Source: Nocardia niigatensis NBRC 100131 (GTDB lineage: Bacteria > Actinomycetota > Actinomycetes > Mycobacteriales > Mycobacteriaceae). From it: DNA of 64,000 nt. Every line of letters starts with the position of its first letter. Position 1 is the stretch's first letter. The position numbers were made by a program, and so were the translations under genes. The notes beneath the pieces were generated by a model. That model had not been told where the DNA came from. It saw only the letters and a list, made by a program, of their open reading frames with translations, and ran no database searches. The DNA lies in assembly GCF_000308655.1 (NCBI RefSeq), contig NZ_BAGC01000108.1, positions 1-64,000 on the forward strand, given 5' to 3'. Of this stretch, positions 8,280 to 16,653 are shown piece after piece.

Positions 8280-9530
8280 GTGACCACTCCTTCCACCTTG
8301 AACGGGAACTTTCCCAACGTCGTCGTAACGAGCATGGCGGCGACCACGTCGATCGCCGGTGACGTCGATGCGACGTGGAAGGGCCTCCTCAATGGCGAGA
8401 GCGGCATCGACACTCTCGAGGACGACTTCATTGCGGAGTACGACCTTCCGGTTCGAATCGGCGGCCACCTGAAGGTGTCGCCGGACACGCTGCTCGATCG
8501 GGTCGAAATCCGTCGCATGGCGTACGTCGAGCGACTGGCGACCGTGCTCGGTCGCGAGGTGTGGAAGAACGCCGGCTCTCCCGAGGTTGACCCGCTGCGG
8601 CTGGGTGTGGCCATCGGCACCGGTCTCGGCGGCGGCGACGCGCTGATCGACTCGGTGGACAAGCTGAAGAACGGTGGCTATCGCAAGATTTCGCCGCTGG
8701 CTGTTCAGATGGTCATGCCGAACGGTCCGTCCGCCGTCGTCGGTCTCGAACTCAAGGCCCGCGCGGGTGTGATCACTCCGGTCTCGGCGTGTTCGTCGGG
8801 TTCGGAGGGCATTGCCAACGCGTGGCGGATGATCGTCATGGGTGACGCCGACATGGTCGTCACCGGCGGTGTCGAGGGCTTCATCGACTCGATTCCGATC
8901 GCTGCATTCTCCATGATGCGGGCCATGTCGACTCGCAACGACGATCCGAAGGCGGCCTCGCGCCCCTTCGACAAGGATCGCGACGGCTTCGTCTTCGGCG
9001 AAGCGGGCGCGCTCATGGTCATCGAGACCGAGGAGCACGCCAAGGCTCGTGGCGCCACCATCCACGCCCGCCTCATGGGCGCGGGTATCACCTCCGACGG
9101 GTATCACCTGGTGGCGCCCGATCCGGAGGGCAGCGGTGCGGCTCGCGCCATGCAGCGCGCGATGCAGACCGCCGGGTTGTCCCCCAAGGACATCACCCAC
9201 GTCAACGCCCACGCGACTGCCACCCCGGTGGGTGACACCGCGGAGGCCAACGCGATTCACAAGGCCGGCGTTCAGCACGCTTCGGTCTACGCGCCCAAGT
9301 CGGCCCTGGGCCACTCGATCGGTGCTGTCGGCGCCCTCGAGTCGGTGCTCACGGTGCTCAGCATCCGGGACGGCATCGTCCCTCCGACGCTGAACCTTGA
9401 CAACCAGGATCCGGCGATCGACCTGGATGTCGTGCACGGCGAGGCTCGCCGTCAGGACATCGAGTACGCGATCAACAACTCCTTCGGTTTCGGTGGGCAC
9501 AATGTCGCGCTCGCCTTCGGCCGGTACTGA
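8280..9530 (+). CDS. kasA: Beta-ketoacyl-ACP synthase KasA
   Basis: KasA condenses malonyl-AcpM with the growing acyl chain in FAS-II. The protein has 416 residues, and the catalytic residues fall at exactly the KasA positions: Cys171 (in VSACSSG), His311 (in NAHAT), Lys340 and His345 (in KSALGHS). The start is GTG at 8280. In mycobacteria kasB follows; here the next gene is accD6, so a single condensing enzyme may serve the pathway, which fits the shorter mycolates of Nocardia (inference). Confidence 0.96.
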   Translation: MTTPSTLNGNFPNVVVTSMAATTSIAGDVDATWKGLLNGESGIDTLEDDFIAEYDLPVRIGGHLKVSPDTLLDRVEIRRMAYVERLATVLGREVWKNAGSPEVDPLRLGVAIGTGLGGGDALIDSVDKLKNGGYRKISPLAVQMVMPNGPSAVVGLELKARAGVITPVSACSSGSEGIANAWRMIVMGDADMVVTGGVEGFIDSIPIAAFSMMRAMSTRNDDPKAASRPFDKDRDGFVFGEAGALMVIETEEHAKARGATIHARLMGAGITSDGYHLVAPDPEGSGAARAMQRAMQTAGLSPKDITHVNAHATATPVGDTAEANAIHKAGVQHASVYAPKSALGHSIGAVGALESVLTVLSIRDGIVPPTLNLDNQDPAIDLDVVHGEARRQDIEYAINNSFGFGGHNVALAFGRY

Positions 9531-9542
9531 CACGGATTCATC

Positions 9543-9576
9543 CCGGTAAACCGGAATTCCGGCTCAGCTTTACCGG
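9543..9576 (+). promoter_or_regulatory. Inverted repeat with nested palindrome after kasA
   Basis: CCGGTAAA at 9543-9550 pairs with TTTACCGG at 9569-9576. Between them lies a second 12-bp palindrome, CCGGAATTCCGG (9551-9562). It starts 13 nt after the kasA stop. No T tract follows. It could be an operator or the first hairpin of the accD6 leader. Confidence 0.55.
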
Positions 9577-9591
9577 TCAGTAAGACAAGCG

Positions 9592-9644
9592 GTCCCGGCA
9601 GGGGTCTCGATTGGAGACCCCGCACTCGAAATCCCTGCCGGGAC
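9592..9644 (+). promoter_or_regulatory. Strong two-part hairpin in the accD6 leader
   Basis: A perfect 12-bp outer stem (GTCCCGGCAGGG at 9592-9603 with CCCTGCCGGGAC at 9633-9644) encloses a perfect 8-bp hairpin (GGGGTCTC and GAGACCCC, 9601-9621). The two stems share bases 9601-9603, so they can partly exclude each other or stack. It ends 56 nt before the accD6 ATG. It could attenuate transcription, set RNA stability, or act as an operator; the sequence alone does not decide. Confidence 0.65.
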
Positions 9645-9700
9645 ATCGACATTCGCAGCCGCTCTCAGCGACCGCATTTTCCTCAAGAGGAGAGTTTGCG

Positions 9701-11131
9701 ATGACCATTATGGCCCCCGCACACGCGGACACCACGACCGATCCCCGTGACCCGCTGGGTCGGTTGCAGCGCTTCTTCGACCCCGGAACCGTTCTCCCGC
9801 TTCACCCCCGCGACAAGTCCGGTGTGCTCGCCGCCATCGGTGAGGTCGACGGCGTTCGTACCGTCGCCTACTGCTCCGACGCCACCGTGATGGGCGGCGC
9901 CATGGGCGTGGAGGGTTGCAAGCACATCGTCGACGCGATCGACACCGCCATCGATTCCAAGGTTCCCGTTGTGGGCCTGTGGCATTCGGGCGGCGCTCGT
10001 CTGGCCGAGGGCGTCGAGGCCCTGCACGCGGTCGGCCTGGTCTTCGAGGCCATGGTCCGCGCGTCCGGCCAGGTTCCCCAGATTTCCGTGGTGGTCGGCT
10101 TCGCTGCCGGTGGCGCCGCGTACGGTCCCGCACTGACCGACATCGTGATCATGGCTCCGGAAGGCCGCGTCTTCGTGACCGGTCCGGACATCGTGAAGAC
10201 GGTGACCGGTGAGAGCGTCGACATGGCGACCCTGGGTGGCCCGATCACCCACGGCAAGAAGTCCGGCGTCTGCCACATCGTGGCCGACGACGAGTCCGAC
10301 GCCATGCACCGGGCCCGCCGCCTGGTCTCGATGTTCGCCGAGCAGGGCGAATTCGACCTGGCCGCCGCCGCACACGGCGACGTCGACCTCAAGGCCATGA
10401 TGCCGGAGTCGGCCAAGCGCGCCTACGACGTCAAGCCGATCATCAACGAGCTGCTCGACAATGTCGACGGCGAAAGCACTTTCGAGGAACTGCAGGGCGG
10501 CTACGCCCGCTCCATGGTGGTCGGCCTGGGCCGGCTCGGTGGCCGCACCGTCGGCGTGCTGGCCAACAACCCGATCCGCCTGGGTGGCTGCCTCAACTCC
10601 GAAAGTGCCGAGAAGGCTTCGCGTTTCGTGCGCCTGTGCAACGCCTTCGGTATCCCGCTCATCGTCGTCACCGACGTGCCGGGCTACCTGCCGGGTGTCT
10701 CGCAGGAGTTCGACGGCGTGGTGCGCCGCGGCGCCAAGCTGCTGCACGCCTTCGCCGAGGCCCGTGTCCCCCGCGTCACCCTGGTGACCCGCAAGATCTA
10801 CGGCGGCGCCTACATCGCGATGAACGCCCGCTCGCTGGGCGCCACCGCCGTGTACGCCTGGCCGGGTTCCGAGGTCGCCGTCATGGGCGCCAAGGCCGCG
10901 GTCGGCATCCTGCACAAGAAGGCTCTCGCGGCCGCCCCGGAGGAGGAGCGCGAGGCCATGCTGGAGCGGCTGACCGAGGAGCACGAGCGCATCGCCGGTG
11001 GCGTGCAGCGTGCCATCTCGATCGGCGTGGTGGACGAGGTCATCGAGCCGGCCAAGACCCGCTCGACCATCGCCGCCGCTCTGGCCGCCGCTCCGGCGCG
11101 GCCGCAGAACAACAAGAACATTCCGCTGTAA
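9701..11131 (+). CDS. accD6: Acyl-CoA carboxylase beta subunit (carboxyltransferase) AccD6
   Basis: AccD6 transfers carboxyl from biotinylated AccA3 to acetyl-CoA, making malonyl-CoA for FAS-I and FAS-II. The protein has 476 residues. The carboxyltransferase N-half carries the LWHSGGAR-type and GFAAGGAAYGPALTD motifs, and the C-half carries TDVPGYLPG and RKIYGGAYIAMN. ATG at 9701 was chosen because AGAGGAGAG lies 6-7 nt upstream; the in-frame extension to 9611 runs into the hairpin. It is the last gene of the FAS-II cluster, as in mycobacteria, and is followed by a strong terminator. Confidence 0.95.
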   Translation: MTIMAPAHADTTTDPRDPLGRLQRFFDPGTVLPLHPRDKSGVLAAIGEVDGVRTVAYCSDATVMGGAMGVEGCKHIVDAIDTAIDSKVPVVGLWHSGGARLAEGVEALHAVGLVFEAMVRASGQVPQISVVVGFAAGGAAYGPALTDIVIMAPEGRVFVTGPDIVKTVTGESVDMATLGGPITHGKKSGVCHIVADDESDAMHRARRLVSMFAEQGEFDLAAAAHGDVDLKAMMPESAKRAYDVKPIINELLDNVDGESTFEELQGGYARSMVVGLGRLGGRTVGVLANNPIRLGGCLNSESAEKASRFVRLCNAFGIPLIVVTDVPGYLPGVSQEFDGVVRRGAKLLHAFAEARVPRVTLVTRKIYGGAYIAMNARSLGATAVYAWPGSEVAVMGAKAAVGILHKKALAAAPEEEREAMLERLTEEHERIAGGVQRAISIGVVDEVIEPAKTRSTIAAALAAAPARPQNNKNIPL

Positions 11132-11174
11132 TCGGTTACGCGGCAACGCTGTAGTCGCCTACACGGCAGAACAG

Positions 11175-11208
11175 AAGCGGGCGGTCTCTTCGGAGACCGC
11201 CCGCTTTT
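11175..11208 (+). terminator. Intrinsic terminator after accD6
   Basis: A perfect 14-bp stem (AAGCGGGCGGTCTC / GAGACCGCCCGCTT) with a TTCG loop runs into TTTT. It lies 44 nt after accD6 and 20 nt from the 3' end of the convergent FAD oxidase gene, so it may serve both strands. Confidence 0.92.
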
Positions 11209-11227
11209 CATTGGCTCGCAGCGCTTT

Positions 11228-12619
11228 TCAGGCCGGTGGAATGTTGGCGTTGTGATGGAAGACGTTGTCCGGATCCCAAGCGGACTTCAGGGCGGTGAGG
11301 CGGGAGTACTTGTCGCCGTAGGACTCCCGAAGTCGGGCGGGGTCGTCGTCGACCAGGAAGTTGACGTAGCCGGCGGCGGAGTTCGCGTAGGGGCGCAGGG
11401 CGTCCCAGAAATCGCGCACCCATTGGCGTTCCTCGGGGAAGCCGTCGGGATCGGGGGCGATGGCACTGATGTTGACCGCCCAGCAGGGGTGCCGGAGGCC
11501 GCTGAAAGCTGTTCCGCTGTCAGGCATTTCGCTGTATCGGCCGCGGAGCGGGAAGATCGGCACGAGCGACAGCGGCGAAGTGCGCCGTGGGAAGTGAGCG
11601 ATGAGGGTGGCCAGCGCATCGGCGGTCAGGTCGTCGACGTAGAGGGACTTCTCGTAGGCGAACATCCCGCGCGGAGCCGCCTCGTCGAACATCTGCTGCA
11701 GCCCGGTGTACGGAATCGGGGTCACGAGCTCCCAGGCGGGCGCGGGTGCGGCGTCGCGCAGGGGGCGCACCACGGCCGCGAGCTCGTCCGGTTCGCCGAA
11801 ACCAACTACGGCCACAACGAATCCCGGTCGGCCGTGATGGGATTCGGGCACGAAGGGGGCAGGTGGGGCGCTGACTGCCAGGATCGCGCCACAGTACCCC
11901 TCGGGCAGCGTTTCGATCAGGTCGCGGCCCGCGCCGAGACCCGCCGCGGCGTCCTCCGGGTTCCAGCACAGCATGGTCAGCTGGGCCAGTGACGGGACGG
12001 TATGCAGGGCGAAGGTGAAGCCGGTGACGATGCCGAAATTGCCTCCGCCGCCGCGCAATCCCCAGTAGAGGTCGGGGTTCTCGACCGGTGAGGCGACGAT
12101 GATGCGGCCGTCGGCGGTGACCATCTCGGCGGCCGCGAGGCTGTCGCAGCTCAGCCCGCAACGCATGGTCAGCCAGCCCATGCCGCCGCCCAGGGTAAGG
12201 CCGCCGATGCCGGTGTCGCTGATGAAGCCGCCGGTGAGGCCGAGGGCGTGCGCGGTCGCCGCGGCGTCGACGTCGGCCCAGGTACAGCCGCCGCCGCAGT
12301 GTGCGAGCCGGGCGGCCGGATCGATGGTGACCCCGTCGAGGGCACTCAGATCGATCATCATGGCGTCGTCGGCCACCGCGTGGCCCGCGTAGTTGTGGCC
12401 GCCGCCGCGCACGGTCAGATCCAGTTCGCAGGCGCGGGCGGCCCGCACCGCGGCCGCGACCCCGGCGGCGCCGGCCGGCCGGACGATCACCGCGGGTCTG
12501 CGGTCGCAGCATCCGTTCCAAACCTGCCGCGCCACATCGTATTCCGCGTCGCCCGGGGCGATCACCGCCCCGTCGACGCTCGTCCGCAAGCCTTCGATAT
12601 CGATCCCCACAGTGGTCAT
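11228..12619 (-). CDS. FAD-linked oxidase, berberine-bridge-enzyme family
   Basis: The 463-residue flavoenzyme has a PCMH-type FAD domain (residues about 35-205) and a C-terminal BBE segment (YVNFLVDDD...SYGDKYSRLTALKSAWDPDNVFHHN). GGGHNYAGHA supplies the His that normally binds FAD covalently. The second, Cys attachment site of bicovalent members is not apparent (the region reads GGFISDTGIGGLTLGGG), so a monocovalent enzyme is likely. Such enzymes oxidise sugars or alcohols, or act in secondary metabolism. The substrate is unknown. ATG at 12619 follows AAGGAGC. No twin-arginine signal is seen, so it is probably cytosolic. Confidence 0.85.
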   Translation of the reverse strand: MTTVGIDIEGLRTSVDGAVIAPGDAEYDVARQVWNGCCDRRPAVIVRPAGAAGVAAAVRAARACELDLTVRGGGHNYAGHAVADDAMMIDLSALDGVTIDPAARLAHCGGGCTWADVDAAATAHALGLTGGFISDTGIGGLTLGGGMGWLTMRCGLSCDSLAAAEMVTADGRIIVASPVENPDLYWGLRGGGGNFGIVTGFTFALHTVPSLAQLTMLCWNPEDAAAGLGAGRDLIETLPEGYCGAILAVSAPPAPFVPESHHGRPGFVVAVVGFGEPDELAAVVRPLRDAAPAPAWELVTPIPYTGLQQMFDEAAPRGMFAYEKSLYVDDLTADALATLIAHFPRRTSPLSLVPIFPLRGRYSEMPDSGTAFSGLRHPCWAVNISAIAPDPDGFPEERQWVRDFWDALRPYANSAAGYVNFLVDDDPARLRESYGDKYSRLTALKSAWDPDNVFHHNANIPPA

Positions 12620-12790
12620 GGTTCCGCTCCTTCGATGGTTTCCGCCGTGACGGCGGACCCCAGGTTCCATGACGGTCGCCGGGCTCTCGACCCCGCGCCG
12701 TATCGACATCCCCTCGGTGTCCTGCCGCTATCCCGGCGTTACGCACAGCGGACACCCGAGGTTCATCCGCGACGGGGGCCGAGACCGGAT

Positions 12791-13201
12791 TCAGGACTGG
12801 AGGCGGACCTTGTCGGCGGATTCGTTCTGGCTGGAGCATTCCTGCACCGGGTGGGGCGTGGACGCGCGTTCGCCGCAGACCCACCGGACGGTGTCGACGA
12901 TGACGGCGATGTCGCCGGTGGATTGTTTGGCCCGCTCGTCGGCGTAGGCGCTGGCGACGGAGAGGGCGGTGGGGCAGAAGCCGTTGCCCTTGGCGGTGGA
13001 GACGACGACCGCGAGTCCCCAGGGGCCGGAACCGCATTGGATGGCTTCGTGGCCCGCGGCCGGGAAGGCGGCGGCGGAGGTGACGGGGCTCGGAGGGGCC
13101 GAGGGGCCGGAGGCGACGGTCGGGGTGCTGTCGTTGCAGGCGGTGAGGGCGAAGGCCGTCGCCAGGGTCAGGGCCGCGCCCGCGATCGCTGTGGTCCGCA
13201 C
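12791..13201 (-). CDS. Small secreted lipoprotein, unknown function
   Basis: The protein has 136 residues: a signal peptide with lipobox LTAC (Cys22), a Pro/Ser/Ala-rich linker, and a domain with four cysteines (IQCGSG, GFCPTA, RWVCGE, QECSSQ) that could form two disulfides. GTG at 13201 has GAGGAGG just upstream. I do not recognise a named family. It probably sits on the outer face of the cytoplasmic membrane. Confidence 0.7.
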   Translation of the reverse strand: MRTTAIAGAALTLATAFALTACNDSTPTVASGPSAPPSPVTSAAAFPAAGHEAIQCGSGPWGLAVVVSTAKGNGFCPTALSVASAYADERAKQSTGDIAVIVDTVRWVCGERASTPHPVQECSSQNESADKVRLQS

Positions 13202-13297
13202 GCATCCTCCTCGTCGGGTACCCCTTCCCTGGGCATTCTGCCTGTTTTGGGATGTTTGGGAGAGAAGGCTCGCGTAGCCGGGGGTGGGGCAGGTGGA

Positions 13298-13834
13298 TCA
13301 GCCGACGTCGCGGCGCAGCCAGGTGACCTCCGCGCCCTCGCCACCGAGGCGGTAGGGCTCGAGGACATCGTCCCAGGCGGTGCCGAGGGCGCGGTCGATC
13401 TCGGCGGCGATCTCGGCGGCGGAGCCGCGGCCGTGAGCGCGGGCCTCGGCGACGATGGCGCGCAGCCGCATCTCGCCGACCATGATGTCGCCGCCGGCGC
13501 CGGTGGTGCCGCTCCAGAGTCCGAGTCCGGGAACGAAACTGAAGCGGGCGCCGTCGACGCCTTCGCTGGGGTCCTCGGTGACCTCGAAATAGAGCACGGG
13601 CCAATCTCGCAATGATCTGGCTAATTTTCCTCCGGTACCGACCGGGCCGTACCAGTCGGTGGTGGCGCGCAGATGTCCGGGATCGGCGTCCTGCGCGGTC
13701 CAGCGCAGTTTCGCGGGGGCCTTCAGAGTGGAGGTGAGGGCCCATTCGACGTGCGGGCACAGCGCGGCCGGCGACGAATGGACATAGACGACTCCAGACG
13801 TCGCCTCCGCGAACTGACTAGACGCGTGCACCAC
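13298..13834 (-). CDS. DUF3145 family protein
   Basis: The 178-residue conserved mycolata/actinobacterial protein has the family motifs SGVVYVHSSPAALCPHVEWAL, WYGPVGTGGKLA, FEVTEDPSEGVDG, GEMRLRA and LGTAWDDVLEPYR. GTG at 13834 was chosen because GGAGG lies 5 nt upstream and because the protein then begins near HASSQFAEATSG, the usual N-terminus; a TTG at 13870 is the alternative. No catalytic motif is known for this family and its function is unknown. It appears cytosolic. Confidence 0.85.
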   Translation of the reverse strand: MVHASSQFAEATSGVVYVHSSPAALCPHVEWALTSTLKAPAKLRWTAQDADPGHLRATTDWYGPVGTGGKLARSLRDWPVLYFEVTEDPSEGVDGARFSFVPGLGLWSGTTGAGGDIMVGEMRLRAIVAEARAHGRGSAAEIAAEIDRALGTAWDDVLEPYRLGGEGAEVTWLRRDVG

Positions 13835-13953
13835 TGACACCTCCGGCTCGACGAGGGACGTCTTCCCCAACGGCCCCTACGCGAGCTCGGCGATGCCCGA
13901 GTTTACTGGAGTGCCCGGTGTTGCGTGTGTTACTTGAAGCACCGTGTCGACGG

Positions 13954-14766
13954 CTACGCGAACTCCGCGATTACGGCGTCACTGAGGGGTGGCCATGCCG
14001 CCCGGGCCCAGTCCCCGAAATTTTCGTCCGCCAGCGCGAGACACGCCATACCGACATCCGGATCCACCCAGAGGAATGTGCCGGACTGCCCGAAGTGGCC
14101 GAAGGTCCGCGGCGAGTTCGCGCCGCCTGTCCAGTGCGGTGATTTGTGGTCGCGGATTTCGAAACCCAATCCCCAGTCGTTGGGGCGCTGCGACCCGTAA
14201 CCGGGAAGTACGCCATTGCGACCCGGGAATTGCACTGCGCTTGCCTCGGAAACCAATTCGGCACTCACGACACGAGGTTCCAGCAATTCACTGGCGAATC
14301 GCAGAAGATCTGCGACCGAGGAGCGCCCCGCATGTCCGGCGGGACCCACCAGCGCCGAGGAATTCATGCCCAGCGGCTCGAATACGGCCTCGCGCAGATA
14401 CTGATCGAACGAGATACCGGTCTGCGCCGCAACGAAATCCGCGAGCACCTCGAATCCGGCGCTGGAGTAGATCCGCTTCGCGCCGGGCCGGGCCAGCACC
14501 GCGGTGGTGTCGAAGGCCAGTCCGGAGGCGTGGGCGAGCAGGTGCCGCACCGTCGATCCGGGCGGCCCGGCGGGCTGGTCCAGCTCGATGGCGCCCTCTT
14601 CGACGGCCACCAGAACCCCGTACGCCACAAGGGGTTTGGTGACCGAGGCGAGCGGGAAGACGCGGGCGGTGTCGCCTTCGGTGTCCACCACGCCCTTGCC
14701 GCGGACGGCGACGCCCGCCGCCGCGTTCCGAACCGGCCACTGTCGAATCTGCTCCAGCGCTCGCAC
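13954..14766 (-). CDS. Serine hydrolase of the beta-lactamase/penicillin-binding fold
   Basis: The 270-residue protein is short for the family (usually 350-400). The SxxK catalytic motif is SVTK (about residues 41-44), and the YxS motif is YSS in KRIYSSAGFE. The third motif is probably the HFGQSG region. It has no signal peptide, so it is likely a cytosolic esterase or peptidase-like hydrolase rather than a secreted beta-lactamase. The start is GTG at 14766. It faces a permease pseudogene and then another beta-lactamase-fold gene of a different subfamily. Confidence 0.85.
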   Translation of the reverse strand: MRALEQIRQWPVRNAAAGVAVRGKGVVDTEGDTARVFPLASVTKPLVAYGVLVAVEEGAIELDQPAGPPGSTVRHLLAHASGLAFDTTAVLARPGAKRIYSSAGFEVLADFVAAQTGISFDQYLREAVFEPLGMNSSALVGPAGHAGRSSVADLLRFASELLEPRVVSAELVSEASAVQFPGRNGVLPGYGSQRPNDWGLGFEIRDHKSPHWTGGANSPRTFGHFGQSGTFLWVDPDVGMACLALADENFGDWARAAWPPLSDAVIAEFA

Positions 14767-14839
14767 GCGTCGAGCCTACGAGCCCGGGCCCGGCGGGTCG
14801 GATCGGGGCTGCATCACCGACCGGTCGGCTCCGAACCGG

Positions 14840-15282
14840 CTAGAGCGCCGCGACTTCGGCGGCCCCGACCAGGTTCATCGCCGAACGCCTGCGCCGCACC
14901 CGGAGTACACCACCAGCCCGACCGCCGACCACAGTGTGTCAGTGTGAACGCCGGCCAGGTCACGACCGGCAGATGGATCAGTAGCCACACGCACATGGCC
15001 AGGCCGAAGGACACCAGCGTGGGTGGCGTTCACCAGTTCCTCCCGCGGCACCGCCGAGCGCAGCGCGGCCAGTGCGGCGATGACGAAGGAGACGACGACG
15101 GGCCCGGCCAGCGGCGCGGCCTCGCCCAGGGCCACGAAGATACCGGTGCCCAGGGTGGCGCTGACCGACAGCGAGATCAGGCCCATGCTGCGCCGCCGTG
15201 CGGCGTGTTCGCCATCGGAGGTGAGCTGTTCGACTGAATTGGCCCGCAGCAGTGATATAGCAATCCACTGGAGTCCAGGCAT
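14840..15282 (-). pseudogene. Amino-acid permease (APC family), internally deleted and frameshifted
   Basis: The N-terminal part (from about 15282 leftward) reads SVEQLTSDGEHAARRRSMGL, then TLGTGIFVALGEAAPLAGP, the start of cationic amino-acid permeases. After about 80 residues, near 15030, the sequence jumps to the last transmembrane helices (SFGLAMCVWLLIHLPVVTWPAF, then in another frame WSAVGLVVYS), ending near 14840. Some 350-400 internal codons are missing and at least one frame change separates the C-terminal pieces. A functional transporter cannot be made. The ends fit one original gene that lost its middle. Confidence 0.8.
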
Positions 15283-15444
15283 GTGTGGCCATGCTGCCTG
15301 GTCGGACCGGGTGAAATGGCGCCAGGGTGGCCCGCTCGCGGGGGATTCGCACTGCGCACAGCTATGCACTGGCGTCGCAGTGGTGCGCACGGGCGTCACG
15401 GAAGCCTCGCGCGAACCGTATGCCCCGTTACGATCGAACCCATC

Positions 15445-16635
15445 ATGAGTGAGCAGGTCACGATCCACGGCGAGGTGGACACGGGTTTCGGCCCGGTCGC
15501 CGACGCGTTCCGGCGCAACTTCAGCAGGCACGGCGAGATCGGTGCCGCGGTCGCGATCTACGACGGGGATCGGCCGGTGGTGGACCTGTGGGCGGGGTAT
15601 CGCGATCGCAAGCGCCGGATGTCGTGGGAGCGCGACACCATGGCCCCGGCGTGGTCCTCGACCAAGGGCATGACCGCGTTCGCGGTGGCGTCGGTGGTGT
15701 CGCGGGGGCTGCTGGACTACGAGGATCCGGTGGCGCTGCACTGGCCGGAGTTCGCCACGCACGGCAAGGAGTCCATCACCGTGCGGCAGCTGCTGGACCA
15801 TCAGGCCGGGCTGGCCGCGCTGGATCGGCCGTTCCGGCTCACCGATATGGCCGATCTGGATCGGATGGCGGCGGTGCTGGCCGAGCAGAAACCGTTGTGG
15901 CGGCCGGGAACCCGGCACGGCTATCACCCGATCACGGCCGGGCTGTACCAGGGCGAACTGCTGCGGCGGATCGATCCGGAGCATCGCACGCTGGGACGGA
16001 TTTTCGCCGAGGACATCGCCGGACCGCTGGGCGCGGAGTTCTATATCGGCCTGCCGGGCGAGGTTCCGCTGGATCGGGTGGCCGCGTTGTCGGCCACCGA
16101 GGGCCTCGACATCCTGCGCTATGAACGGGATCTGCCGGTGCGCATCGGCATTCAGCTCTACAGCAAGCGCGGCCTGTCCTTCCGCGCCCTGAACAGCCCG
16201 CAGGTGGGTGCGCCCGCCCGGGCCGCCCGGCGCGAGTTCCTGTCGGTGGAAAGTCCGGCCGCCGGCGGCGTCGGGACCGCGCGGGCGCTGGCGCGGGTGT
16301 ACGGCGCGGCGGCGGGGCGGACCGGTGAGCTGCCCATCGAGCCGAACGTGCTGGACCGCTTGGCCTCCCCCGACACCGCCGACGACGTCCCGGCCGAGGA
16401 CCTGGTACTGCTCACACCGAGCCGCTACCACCTGGGTTTCCGCCGGTCCCGCGGCGGTTTCCGGTTCGGCTCCGACAAGCGGGCCTACGGCACCACCGGT
16501 TACGGCGGCTCGTTCGGATTCGCCGATCCGGCAACCGGTCTGGGGTTCGGTTATGTGATGAACCGCCTGGGTATGGCGGTGCTCGACGATGTCCGTTCGC
16601 GCAATCTCCGTGAGGCTCTGCTCCGCTGTCGTTGA
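15445..16635 (+). CDS. Serine hydrolase, EstB/class C beta-lactamase-like
   Basis: The protein has 396 residues. The catalytic SxxK is SSTK in APAWSSTKGM, the tyrosine motif is GYHPITAG, and a C-terminal GTTGYGGSFGFADP segment matches the third motif region of the EstB-type esterase group. No signal peptide is present. ATG at 15445 (MSEQVTIHG) was chosen over the long upstream extension, which overlaps the permease pseudogene. This subfamily is usually an intracellular esterase acting on small esters. The substrate is unknown. aguA follows after 18 nt and may share its transcript. Confidence 0.85.
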   Translation: MSEQVTIHGEVDTGFGPVADAFRRNFSRHGEIGAAVAIYDGDRPVVDLWAGYRDRKRRMSWERDTMAPAWSSTKGMTAFAVASVVSRGLLDYEDPVALHWPEFATHGKESITVRQLLDHQAGLAALDRPFRLTDMADLDRMAAVLAEQKPLWRPGTRHGYHPITAGLYQGELLRRIDPEHRTLGRIFAEDIAGPLGAEFYIGLPGEVPLDRVAALSATEGLDILRYERDLPVRIGIQLYSKRGLSFRALNSPQVGAPARAARREFLSVESPAAGGVGTARALARVYGAAAGRTGELPIEPNVLDRLASPDTADDVPAEDLVLLTPSRYHLGFRRSRGGFRFGSDKRAYGTTGYGGSFGFADPATGLGFGYVMNRLGMAVLDDVRSRNLREALLRCR

Positions 16636-16653
16636 CCGAAGGGAATGACCGCC

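Noticed and set aside
11520..13760. Long minus-strand frame over the FAD oxidase, lipoprotein and DUF3145 genes
   Set aside because: Arg/His/Pro-rich low-complexity translation in the +1 frame of three real genes; no family motifs.
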